DNA of 13,041 bases, taken from NCBI RefSeq assembly GCF_000331775.1, contig NZ_CAPJ01000072.1, forward strand, positions 1 to 13,041, in the 5' to 3' direction. How positions within the stretch are numbered: the stretch's first letter is position 1; the number at the start of each line of letters is the position of its first letter. The notes beneath the pieces are model-generated. The model saw nothing but the letters and a program-made list of their open reading frames with translations. It was not told where the DNA came from and ran no database searches. Below, piece after piece: positions 7,397 to 13,041 of this stretch. The DNA is from Xanthomonas translucens pv. translucens DSM 18974. Lineage in GTDB: Bacteria; Pseudomonadota; Gammaproteobacteria; Xanthomonadales; Xanthomonadaceae. Both the position numbers and the translations under genes were made by a program.

Positions 7397-7875
7397 ACGG
7401 GCCTTGTGCGCGCACGCGGCGCGGCCGGCCATGGAGCAAGCCGTGGCTGTCGTTGCTGGCCTTGCTGCTGCTCGCCCACGTGTTGCCGGCGGCGGCGCAG
7501 GCTGTAGATCCGCTGCCGTTCCAGGATCAGCAGCAGGAACTGCGCTTCCAGCGCCTGACCGCTCAATTGCGCTGCCTTGTCTGCCAGAACGAGAACCTGG
7601 CCGACTCCAACGCCACCTTGGCGCGTGACCTGCGCCACCAGGTGTTCGCGCAGTTGCAGGCCGGCCGCAGCGACGCGCAGATCAAGCAGTACATGGTCGA
7701 TCGCTATTCGCAGTTCGTGCTCTACGACCCGCCGCTGGCGCCCGGCACCTGGCTGCTGTGGTTCGGCCCGCTGCTGTTCCTGCTCGGTGGCGCGGCCATG
7801 GTGGTGGCCACGCTGCGGCGCCGGGCCGCCGCGGCGCAAGTCCCTGCGCAACAGGAGCCGGAAGAACTATGGTGA
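7393..7875 (+). CDS. ccmH: Cytochrome c maturation protein CcmH (CycL-type, short form)
   Basis: CcmH is a membrane-anchored periplasmic redox protein that interacts with apocytochrome c and CcmF. The 160-residue product has a signal/anchor at about residues 17-36. The family active site LRCLVCQNENLADSNA follows, with Cys61 and Cys64. The helical domain includes DLRHQVFAQLQAGRSDAQI and YMVDRYSQFVLYDPP, and a C-terminal membrane segment lies at about 119-141. This matches the short CcmH of organisms where the TPR domain is a separate CcmI; the E. coli protein is a fusion of both. It overlaps ccmG by four bases and the next gene by seven. Confidence 0.95.
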   Translation: MNGPCARTRRGRPWSKPWLSLLALLLLAHVLPAAAQAVDPLPFQDQQQELRFQRLTAQLRCLVCQNENLADSNATLARDLRHQVFAQLQAGRSDAQIKQYMVDRYSQFVLYDPPLAPGTWLLWFGPLLFLLGGAAMVVATLRRRAAAAQVPAQQEPEELW

Positions 7876-8525
7876 CGGCCGGCTTCTGCATTACCGCCAC
7901 GCTGATGGTGGCCATCGCATTGAGCGCCTTGCTGTGGCCGCTGCTACGCCGGCAGCTGGGCGCACGCAGGTGGCGGCTGACCACCGCGGCGCTGCTGGCG
8001 GCGACGCTGCCGCTGGCGAGTACCGGCCTGTATCTGCTGGTCGGCGACCCGGCCGCGCTTGCCGGCGTCCCCGTGCAGGCCACGTCGGGGCCGGCACCAG
8101 ACCCCACGCCAGCGGCACTGCAGCAATGGATGGACAAGGCGCTGGCCGCCACGCAGGCGAAACGTCCTGCCGAGGCGCGCGACGCCTACGCGCAGGCGCT
8201 GCGGATCGATCCGGACAACGGCGAGGCGCTGCTCGGCTGGGTCGAGGCGGACATGGCACAGCAACCCGATTTCGCCGTCGGCGCGACCGCGCACGGCATG
8301 CTTGAGCGCGTGCTCGCACAGCAGCCGGACAACCAGCGCGCCCTGTGGATGCTCGGCATCGGCGAATTCCAGCGGCAGCATTACGCTGACGCCGCAGCGC
8401 ACTGGCGGCACCTGCGCAGCCTGCTACCCGAAACGTCCCCGCTACGCGAAGCGGTAGCGCAGAAGATCGCCGCCGCCGAAGCGATGGCCGCGGCGCCCAC
8501 CGCCACGCCCGCCGCGACGCGCTGA
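7869..8525 (+). CDS. ccmI: CcmI-like TPR protein of cytochrome c maturation
   Basis: CcmI proteins act as apocytochrome c chaperones, binding the substrate C-terminus through TPR repeats. The 218-residue product has two N-terminal membrane segments (about 5-24 and 37-57), matching the CcmI membrane domain, then a short linker and a TPR region from about residue 82 to 187. TPR-like helices carry AEARDAYAQALRIDPDNGEA, LERVLAQQPDNQRALWMLG and YADAAAHWRHLRSLLP. At 218 residues it is much shorter than CcmI of Pseudomonas or Rhodobacter (about 400 or more) and resembles the C-terminal half of E. coli CcmH or NrfG with a membrane anchor. ATG 7869 overlaps the ccmH stop by seven bases. It is the last ccm gene. 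The family call is firm; the symbol is by position. Confidence 0.85.
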   Translation: MVTAGFCITATLMVAIALSALLWPLLRRQLGARRWRLTTAALLAATLPLASTGLYLLVGDPAALAGVPVQATSGPAPDPTPAALQQWMDKALAATQAKRPAEARDAYAQALRIDPDNGEALLGWVEADMAQQPDFAVGATAHGMLERVLAQQPDNQRALWMLGIGEFQRQHYADAAAHWRHLRSLLPETSPLREAVAQKIAAAEAMAAAPTATPAATR

Positions 8526-8609
8526 AGCGCCACTGCTTGCGCGCCCTGTCGAACGATCTCGGCCTCCAACTCGTCGACTCTCGTGGCTTCCTCTCTGCCT
8601 GCGCTGGAG

Positions 8610-8673
8610 AGCAGCCGGATTCTTGCCCTGAGGCGAAAGGAATCCGCGCCGACGCTGCTGCCCGCCAGCGGGC
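8610..8673 (+). other. Pair of stem-loops downstream of ccmI; possible non-canonical terminator or RNA element
   Basis: The first element has a perfect 7-bp stem, CGGATTC (8616-8622) with GAATCCG (8640-8646), and an inner GCC/GGC stem closing a CUGA loop. It can be extended outward by AGCAGC (8610-8615) with GCTGCT (8654-8659) across an internal loop. A second inverted repeat, GCCCGC (8660-8665) and GCGGGC (8668-8673), follows at once with a very tight loop. No T-run follows either, so this is not a standard intrinsic terminator. It lies 85 bases after the ccmI stop and 78 bases before the small ORF at 8752. It may end or stabilise the ccm transcript. Function is not established. Confidence 0.35.
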
Positions 8674-8751
8674 GTCGTACCGCCGAATAGATGCCGCCCG
8701 CGCGACCCTTCATCGTTCAACGAGGGTGCGAACCGCACTGTGGAGCATCTT

Positions 8752-8949
8752 ATGCCGGTTTCACCGACCAGACCGAACAACTGCGTCTATCCGATCAGGC
8801 AGACGGCAAGCAAGCTCGGCGTCTGCAGCCTCGCGCTGACCGCGTTGATCGCGACCTGCCTCTGGCCGCGCGCCGGGACGGCGAAGGTCGCGATGACGCC
8901 GGGCATCACCGGGCACCTGCTGGTCCCCGTCTTCGTCAACGGCAGATGA
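8752..8949 (+). CDS. Small hypothetical protein with a hydrophobic N-terminal segment; possibly a truncated gene
   Basis: I do not recognise this 65-residue protein. ATG 8752 has a good ribosome binding site, GGAG at 8742-8745 with a six-base spacer, which favours a real or once-real start; a GTG at 8740 is an alternative. Residues about 20-43 (SKLGVCSLALTALIATCLWP...) form a hydrophobic segment after a basic stretch, like a signal peptide or anchor. The short end after it (AMTPGITGHLLVPVFVNGR) reads like the opening strands of a larger domain, faintly like the start of retropepsin-like aspartic proteases, where a VNG-x-x turn precedes the catalytic DTGA. It stops before any such site and the downstream 110 bases hold no continuation I could see. 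It is convergent with the fluoride transporter gene. Confidence 0.4.
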   Translation: MPVSPTRPNNCVYPIRQTASKLGVCSLALTALIATCLWPRAGTAKVAMTPGITGHLLVPVFVNGR

Positions 8950-9061
8950 GTTGATCCCCTCGCCGCGTGCCTCGTGTGGGATGTGCGCGAGAGGCAATTC
9001 GCACAGGCAGAGCACAGCATGCACCTTGCGCAGCTCATAGGCTGCTGGCTGCCCTCGCTCA

Positions 9062-10429
9062 CTAGGTGTCCTCCTCGCTCGCGCCTGCGGGCGTGCTATT
9101 GCCCTGCGGCGTTGGCGATCGTTCCCCAGCCTGCCGCTGTTGTTGCGCGCGAAGCTGCCCCAGCTTGGCGAGACGCAAGGCCTCCGGAACGGCCTGCCGA
9201 TGGCCGCGGTGCTTGCCATGGCCCACGCGCTGGGCGTGATAGATGCCGGTGTGGCCCGAGAACAGGTACGCGGTGACGCAACCGATCGCCGCCAGCGGGC
9301 CGATGTCGACCCCGAACAACTCCATGGCCATCAGCGTGGTGGCGATCGGCGTATTGGCGGCGCCGGAGAACACGGCGACGAAGCCGATCCCGGCCAGCAG
9401 CGGGAACGGCAGGTGCAGCAGCGGCGCCAGCGCGTTGCCGAGGGTCGCGCCGATGTAGAACAGCGGCGTGACTTCCCCGCCCTTGAAGCCGGTCCCCAGC
9501 GAGGCCACGGTAAACGCCAGCTTGCCGAAGAAATCCCATGGCGCCATCGGCTGCTGGAAGGAACGCACGATGTCGGGAATGCCCAGACCGATGTAGCGGT
9601 AGGCATCGAGCGCCCATACCGCCGTGGCGACCACGATGCCACCCACGGCCGGCCGCAGCGGCGCATAGCCGATGCAGCGTTTGACCAATGCGCCGAGCCG
9701 GTGCGTGGCGGTAGCGAACAGCCTGCCGACCAGACCGAACACGATCCCCGCGGCGACCACCGCCAGCACGCTCGACACGCCGACCGGCACGACCTGGCCC
9801 ACCACATAATGCGTGTGATGAACGCCCCACGCCAGGCACGCCTGGTCGGCGACGATCGCGGCGACGATGCACGGGAACAGCGCGTCGTAGCGCATGCGCC
9901 CGATCACGAGCACTTCCAGACCGAACACGGCGCCGGCCAATGGCGTTCCGAACACCGAGGCGAATCCGGCGCTGATGCCGGCCATCAACAGGATGCGCCG
10001 GTCCTGACGCTGCATGCGCAACACGTGCGTGAGCTGGTCGGCCAGCGCCGCGCCCATCTGCACGGCGGTTCCCTCGCGACCGACCGATGCGCCGAACAGG
10101 TGCGAGACCACCGTTCCGCCCAGCACCAGCGGCACCATGCGCAAGGGCACGACCTTCCTGGGGTCGTGGATCTCGTCGATGATCAGGTTGTTGCCGCCAT
10201 CGACGCTCTTGCCCAGCAGGTGATAGACCAGGCCGACGCCGAATCCGGCCGCGGGCAGCAACCAGATAACCCAGAGGTGCGCTTCGCGCCAGGCCGTGGC
10301 GCGATCGAGGGAACACAGGAAGAACGCGGAGGCGGTGCCTGCGAACACGCCAACGACGCTGGCGATCAGCAGCCACTTGCCCAGATAAGGCAGCAGTTCG
10401 AGTTGTTCGGGTCGGCGGAATATGCGCAT
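9062..10429 (-). CDS. clcF: CLC-F-type fluoride/proton antiporter (annotated elsewhere as voltage-gated chloride channel family)
   Basis: This 455-residue CLC-family membrane protein is the expected length for a compact CLC without CBS domains. The gating-glutamate motif reads GASVGREGTAVQMG (113-126), with Glu119; the GREGT form, not GREGP, is typical of the CLC-F branch. The usual chloride-coordinating GSGIP is replaced by DGGNNLI (77-83), with Asn at the central Ser position, as in one CLC-F subclade. The motif GTGFKGGEVTPLF (312-324) and the late SGHTGIYHAQR (391-401, Tyr397) also fit. CLC-F proteins expel cytoplasmic fluoride in exchange for protons. The riboswitch immediately upstream supports this strongly. 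ATG 10429 gives the normal N-terminus, though no clear ribosome binding site is present. The C-terminal tail is unusually rich in His, Arg and Gln. Subfamily assignment is by motif recall. Confidence 0.9.
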   Translation of the reverse strand: MRIFRRPEQLELLPYLGKWLLIASVVGVFAGTASAFFLCSLDRATAWREAHLWVIWLLPAAGFGVGLVYHLLGKSVDGGNNLIIDEIHDPRKVVPLRMVPLVLGGTVVSHLFGASVGREGTAVQMGAALADQLTHVLRMQRQDRRILLMAGISAGFASVFGTPLAGAVFGLEVLVIGRMRYDALFPCIVAAIVADQACLAWGVHHTHYVVGQVVPVGVSSVLAVVAAGIVFGLVGRLFATATHRLGALVKRCIGYAPLRPAVGGIVVATAVWALDAYRYIGLGIPDIVRSFQQPMAPWDFFGKLAFTVASLGTGFKGGEVTPLFYIGATLGNALAPLLHLPFPLLAGIGFVAVFSGAANTPIATTLMAMELFGVDIGPLAAIGCVTAYLFSGHTGIYHAQRVGHGKHRGHRQAVPEALRLAKLGQLRAQQQRQAGERSPTPQGNSTPAGASEEDT

Positions 10430-10486
10430 CGGTCTTGTCTGCTCGAAGGGATCGGGCTGACCGAGATCAAGGGAAGCGGACGCATG

Positions 10487-10524
10487 CGCCTACAGCCCCG
10501 ACCGCGGTCAGGTGTCTGTAGGCG
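10487..10524 (-). promoter_or_regulatory. Inverted repeat overlapping the aptamer 3' strand: candidate riboswitch expression platform
   Basis: Read on the minus strand, CGCCTACAG (10524-10516), the 3' strand of the fluoride aptamer, is exactly complementary to CTGTAGGCG (10495-10487) with 20 bases between. Allowing one bulged A, three more pairs (AUG with CAU) extend the stem to 12 bp. This hairpin and the aptamer's closing helix use the same bases, so they exclude each other. That is the layout expected of an OFF-state structure. No U-run follows, so how it would block expression (Rho, RNA stability or translation) is unclear. Confidence 0.6.
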
Positions 10525-10577
10525 TCATCAACTGCGCCGTCGGCACAGTGGTTGAAGGAGGAACGCCATCTCCTGTG
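10514..10577 (-). ncRNA. Fluoride riboswitch (crcB motif) in the leader of clcF
   Basis: On the minus strand the RNA reads GGAGAUGGCGUUCCUCC, then CAACC, a hairpin, and GUUGAUGACGCCUAC. These are the conserved blocks of the crcB/fluoride aptamer. The closing helix pairs GGCGU (10567-10563) with ACGCC (10525-10521). The pseudoknot can form between GGAG (10573-10570) and CUCC (10560-10557). The middle hairpin has seven pairs, CUGUGCC with GGCGCAG (10548-10542 and 10538-10532), around a GAC loop. Known members bind one fluoride through magnesium ions and switch on fluoride exporters. It lies about 85 bases before the clcF ATG and just after a promoter. Confidence 0.93.
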
Positions 10578-10582
10578 GGCGC

Positions 10583-10611
10583 ATTATGGAACGCGGCCAG
10601 ACGCATGTCCA
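10583..10611 (-). promoter_or_regulatory. Sigma70-like promoter for the riboswitch-clcF transcript
   Basis: On the minus strand TGGACA (10611-10606) and CATAAT (10588-10583) are separated by exactly 17 bases. This is close to the TTGACA-17-TATAAT consensus. A start site about seven bases after the -10 would fall at the very 5' edge of the fluoride aptamer, as expected for a riboswitch leader. The rest of the stretch back to the rarA stop (10612-10717) holds only weak inverted repeats. Confidence 0.62.
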
Positions 10612-10717
10612 GCCGCGAGCCGATGTGCCCTGCACTGCAATTCGGCGGGCGATCAGCCGCAGCGGCAGCAACGTCGCGCAAAGCGGTTTGCAGGACCGTC
10701 CCCTGCGTCGCCGTCGA

Positions 10718-12085
10718 TTACGACTGTGGCTTGGCCTTGTCAGCCCGCGCCTGCTCACGCGCGGCGCGCAAACGGTCGAGCTTGTCCTTGAGCTTGATCT
10801 CCAGGCCACGCTCCACCGGCCGGTAGTACACACGCTCGCCCATCGCATCCGGAAACCCGGTCTGGTCCAGGGCGATGCCGCCTTCGGCATCGTGGTCGTA
10901 CTGGTAATGCTCGCCGTAGCCGAGGTTCTTCATCAGCTTGGTCGGCGCGTTGCGCAGATGCAGCGGCACTTCCTGGGTGCCGCTCTCGCGCACCTCGGCC
11001 TTGGCCTGGTTGAACGCGGCATAGCCGGCGTTGGACTTGGCGGTGCTGGCCAGGTACAGCACCAGTTGCGCGAAGGCCAGCTCGCCTTCCGGGCTGCCCA
11101 GCCGCTCGTAGATGTCCCAGGCTTCCAGCGCCATCTGCTGCGCGCGCGGATCGGCCAGGCCGATGTCCTCGATCGCCATGCGGGTCAGGCGCCGCGCCAG
11201 GTAGGACGGGTCGCAGCCGCCGTCGAGCATGCGCGTGAGCCAGTACAGCGACGCATCCGGATTGGAACTGCGCACCGACTTGTGCAGCGCCGAGATCTGG
11301 TCGTAGAACTGCTCGCCGCCCTTGTCGAAGCGGCGGGTGCGGTCGGCCAGCACCTGCAGCAGGGTCTGCGCGGTGATCTCGCCGTCCTCGCCCTGGGCCA
11401 GCTCGGCGGCGATCTCCAGCAGGGTCAGCGCGCGCCGCACGTCGCCGTCGGCAGCGCTGGCGATCTCCAGCAGCGCCGTGTCCGACACCCGGATCGCCTC
11501 GCCGCCCAGGCCGCGCTCGCTGTCGTGCAGCGCACGCTGCAGCGCCTCGACGATGTCCTGCGGCGACACCGGTTCCAGCACGTGCACGCGGCAGCGCGAC
11601 AGCAGCGCCGAGTTCAGTTCGAACGACGGGTTCTCGGTGGTGGCACCGACGAACAGGATGGTGCCGCGCTCGATATGCGGCAGGAACGCGTCCTGCTGTG
11701 CCTTGTTGAAGCGGTGCACCTCGTCCACGAACAACACCGTGCGGCGCCCGTCGGCGAAGCGTTGCGCGGCCTCGGCCAGCACTAGCCGCACCTCCGGCAG
11801 CCCGGACAGCACTGCCGAGATCGCCTTGAATTCGGCCTCGGCATAGTGCGCCAGCAGCAGCGCCAGGGTGGTCTTGCCGCAGCCCGGCGGCCCCCATAGG
11901 ATCATCGAATGCACGCGCCCGGATTCGACCGCGCGGCGCAGCGCGCTGGCCGGCGCCAGCAGGCGTTTCTGCCCGACCATCTCGTCGAGCGTGCACGGAC
12001 GCATGCGCTCGGCCAGCGGGCGCAGCGCATCGCGATCGACGCTCAGCAGGTCGGGAGTATCGGCGAGGAGTCTGCGCTTGGCCAC
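10718..12085 (-). CDS. rarA: Replication-associated recombination protein A (RarA/MgsA), AAA+ ATPase
   Basis: RarA is a clamp-loader-like AAA+ ATPase acting in the cytoplasm at stalled or collapsed replication forks; it interacts with single-strand binding protein. The 455-residue product has the family opening RPLAERMRPCTLDEMVGQKR, Walker A GPPGCGKT (65-72), Walker B LFVDEVHRFNKAQQD (118-132, Asp121-Glu122), the sensor segment GATTENPSFELN (147-158), and an arginine finger in LLSRC (Arg164). The C-terminal tetramerisation region includes DKGGEQFYDQISALHKSVR, the segment RMLDGGCDPSYLARRL and the ending YGEHYQYDHD...YYRPVERG. The start must be GTG 12085: an in-frame TAG at 12097-12095 closes the frame upstream and no other good start is nearby. 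It runs in the same direction as clcF but ends 107 bases before the clcF promoter. Confidence 0.97.
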   Translation of the reverse strand: MAKRRLLADTPDLLSVDRDALRPLAERMRPCTLDEMVGQKRLLAPASALRRAVESGRVHSMILWGPPGCGKTTLALLLAHYAEAEFKAISAVLSGLPEVRLVLAEAAQRFADGRRTVLFVDEVHRFNKAQQDAFLPHIERGTILFVGATTENPSFELNSALLSRCRVHVLEPVSPQDIVEALQRALHDSERGLGGEAIRVSDTALLEIASAADGDVRRALTLLEIAAELAQGEDGEITAQTLLQVLADRTRRFDKGGEQFYDQISALHKSVRSSNPDASLYWLTRMLDGGCDPSYLARRLTRMAIEDIGLADPRAQQMALEAWDIYERLGSPEGELAFAQLVLYLASTAKSNAGYAAFNQAKAEVRESGTQEVPLHLRNAPTKLMKNLGYGEHYQYDHDAEGGIALDQTGFPDAMGERVYYRPVERGLEIKLKDKLDRLRAAREQARADKAKPQS

Positions 12086-12091
12086 CCGCCC

Positions 12092-12097
12092 ATTCTA
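12092..12097 (-). promoter_or_regulatory. Possible -10 box of rarA giving a leaderless transcript
   Basis: TAGAAT on the minus strand lies six bases before the GTG start of rarA, so a transcript begun at the usual distance would start at or next to the GTG. No good -35 hexamer is seen at 16-18 bases and no ribosome binding site fits before the GTG. The box also contains the in-frame TAG that limits the start. The rarA promoter may instead lie further upstream within the divergent gap 12098-12388. Confidence 0.3.
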
Positions 12098-12388
12098 TCG
12101 CCCAGGCGCGTGCAACGTGCGGCACTGCAACCGGCGCCGGCGCTCGCAAGCACTGCCGGCGAACGTTCCGTTTTCAACACGCCACTTCGCCGACCGGTCT
12201 TCGCGACCGAGAGGACCATGGGACCTTCTGCGTCACGCTGCCGCAAGCCCGGAGGCCACGGCTCGCCATATCGCACGCCCAAGCGAAACCATAGATGGCA
12301 TCGCGAACGTGAAAATTTCATTGCGCGAATCATTCCTATGCCTAAGTTTCCGCTACGGCCGTATGGGGTTTCCGCCTGTCTGCCAGGC

Positions 12389-13041
12389 ATGGCCGAAACC
12401 GTCTCGCATCCGTCCGCTCCCTCGGCACGGCGGCAGACTCACAACAAGCTGGCCACTCCCGAGCCAAGCGCGTTCGAAGCCGAACTGATCGCAGCGCAGG
12501 ATGAGCCCCTCACCTGGTCGACTGCACTGTTGCAAAAGGCCGAGCAGAACAAGCCGGTTGCATTCAGCCCGGTCAGCGCGGACAAGCAGCGCTCGTGGAC
12601 CCTGCCCTGGCGCAAGGCAGGTGCGATCCTTGGACTGGACAGCGGAACGCCGCTGCCGCATCGAGCGCTGCTTCGCCATGCGTCCTCCTCCGCCAGCCCT
12701 GTCGACAACGCCCACAACGCCGAGCGCGCCGCTACGCGCCAGCCCGAGGCGGCATCGCCACCGACCGCTGCCGCGCCGGATCTGAATGCGGCGTTGCTGT
12801 CGCACCTGGAGCACGCCAACGGCCGCCTCGCCACCGGCATCGCCCGGCGCCATGCCGACGAACTGAAATACGCGCATACCCAGACATTGCAGTCGGCGCG
12901 CGAGCGCTTGGCGTTGCTGACGCGCCGCGCCTGCAACCTTGGCGACCGCATCGCCCGGCTCAGACAGCAACGTGCCGACGTGCTGCGGCAGATGCAGCAA
13001 TGCGATGCGCAAGCGGACGCGGTGTCTGCGGCGCTGCTGGA
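12389..13041 (+). CDS. Hypothetical protein with C-terminal predicted coiled coil, 3' end outside window
   Basis: I do not recognise this protein. The frame is open from upstream of 12218 to the window end without a stop; at least 217 residues are visible from ATG 12389. Codon use becomes typical of this genome from about 12389, which is why I prefer that start; ATGs at 12338 and 12218 are in frame, but the stretch between looks non-coding and is locally AT-rich. The protein is hydrophilic, with no signal peptide or membrane segment. An Ala/Pro/Ser-rich middle leads to a long charged helix from about residue 140 onward (ARRHADELKYAHTQTLQSAR to RIARLRQQRADVLRQMQQCD), which should form a coiled coil. 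The 300-base gap shared with rarA carries a weak promoter-like pair, TTGCGC and TAAGTT, at 12322-12349. A regulator, structural or secreted protein is possible. Confidence 0.55.
   Translation, partial: MAETVSHPSAPSARRQTHNKLATPEPSAFEAELIAAQDEPLTWSTALLQKAEQNKPVAFSPVSADKQRSWTLPWRKAGAILGLDSGTPLPHRALLRHASSSASPVDNAHNAERAATRQPEAASPPTAAAPDLNAALLSHLEHANGRLATGIARRHADELKYAHTQTLQSARERLALLTRRACNLGDRIARLRQQRADVLRQMQQCDAQADAVSAALL

Noticed and set aside
10354..10485. Upstream ORF starting at the minus-strand ATG 10485, out of frame with clcF and overlapping its start
   Set aside because: No conserved sequence or clear ribosome binding site; its ATG merely falls in the edge of the alternative hairpin. Probably chance.
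9140..10555. 471-codon plus-strand frame opposite clcF
   Set aside because: Antisense shadow rich in Gln, His, Arg and Asp with no recognisable domain; the minus strand encodes an evident CLC transporter.
10690..10706. Inverted repeat GCAGG / CCTGC just after the rarA stop, as a terminator
   Set aside because: The stem is only 5 bp with a 7-base loop and no T-run follows on the minus strand.
12186..12204. Two TTCGC boxes resembling the HrpX plant-inducible promoter (PIP) box of Xanthomonas
   Set aside because: The spacer is 9 bases, not the 15 of a PIP box, and no suitably placed -10 follows.
1..13041. Mobile elements, CRISPR arrays, tRNA/rRNA genes, attachment sites
   Set aside because: No transposase or integrase frames, no regularly spaced repeats and no tRNA-like cloverleaf were recognised on either strand by eye.

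Overview
The window is GC-rich, with strongly G/C-biased third codon positions and tightly overlapping genes. Protein flavour and gene content suggest a gammaproteobacterium of the Xanthomonadaceae, most likely Xanthomonas or a close relative. That placement is inference; no rRNA or other marker lies in the window.

Region 1 (1-3323, + strand) is an envelope module. It starts with the 3' part of an outer-membrane beta-barrel gene. Then come three ATGA-coupled genes: an ECF sigma factor, a zinc-binding membrane anti-sigma factor, and a subtilisin-family (S8) outer-membrane lipoprotein. The periplasmic tail of the anti-sigma factor resembles the N-terminal prodomain of the protease. The protease keeps the Asp/His/Ser triad but seems to lack the oxyanion-hole Asn. 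This self-contained sigma/anti-sigma/protease unit is the best candidate here for an undescribed signalling system.

Region 2 (3335-8525, + strand) is a System I cytochrome c maturation operon: ccmC, ccmD, ccmE, ccmF, ccmG (dsbE), ccmH and a short ccmI-like TPR gene. Nearly every junction overlaps. The one gap (ccmE to ccmF) is bridged exactly by a 21-codon mini-ORF with ATGA junctions at both ends. ccmA and ccmB, normally just upstream of ccmC, are not in the window; the sigma/anti-sigma/protease cassette sits there instead, 11 bases before ccmC. CcmC, D and E load haem onto the CcmE chaperone, CcmG and CcmH handle apocytochrome thiols, and CcmF with CcmH and CcmI attach the haem.

Region 3 (8526-9061) holds a stem-loop pair downstream of ccmI and a 65-codon ORF of unknown function with a good ribosome binding site.

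Region 4 (9062-10611, - strand) is a fluoride-resistance unit. A CLC-family antiporter with CLC-F sequence features is preceded by a clear fluoride (crcB-motif) riboswitch and a sigma70-like promoter. An inverted repeat that would swallow the 3' strand of the aptamer is a likely expression platform.

Region 5 (10718-12085, - strand) is rarA (mgsA), the replication-fork AAA+ ATPase, with a -10-like box six bases from its GTG start. Region 6 (about 12389 to the window end, + strand) is the 5' part of an unrecognised gene whose product ends, as far as visible, in a predicted coiled coil. No tRNA, rRNA, CRISPR array, insertion sequence or integrase gene was seen.
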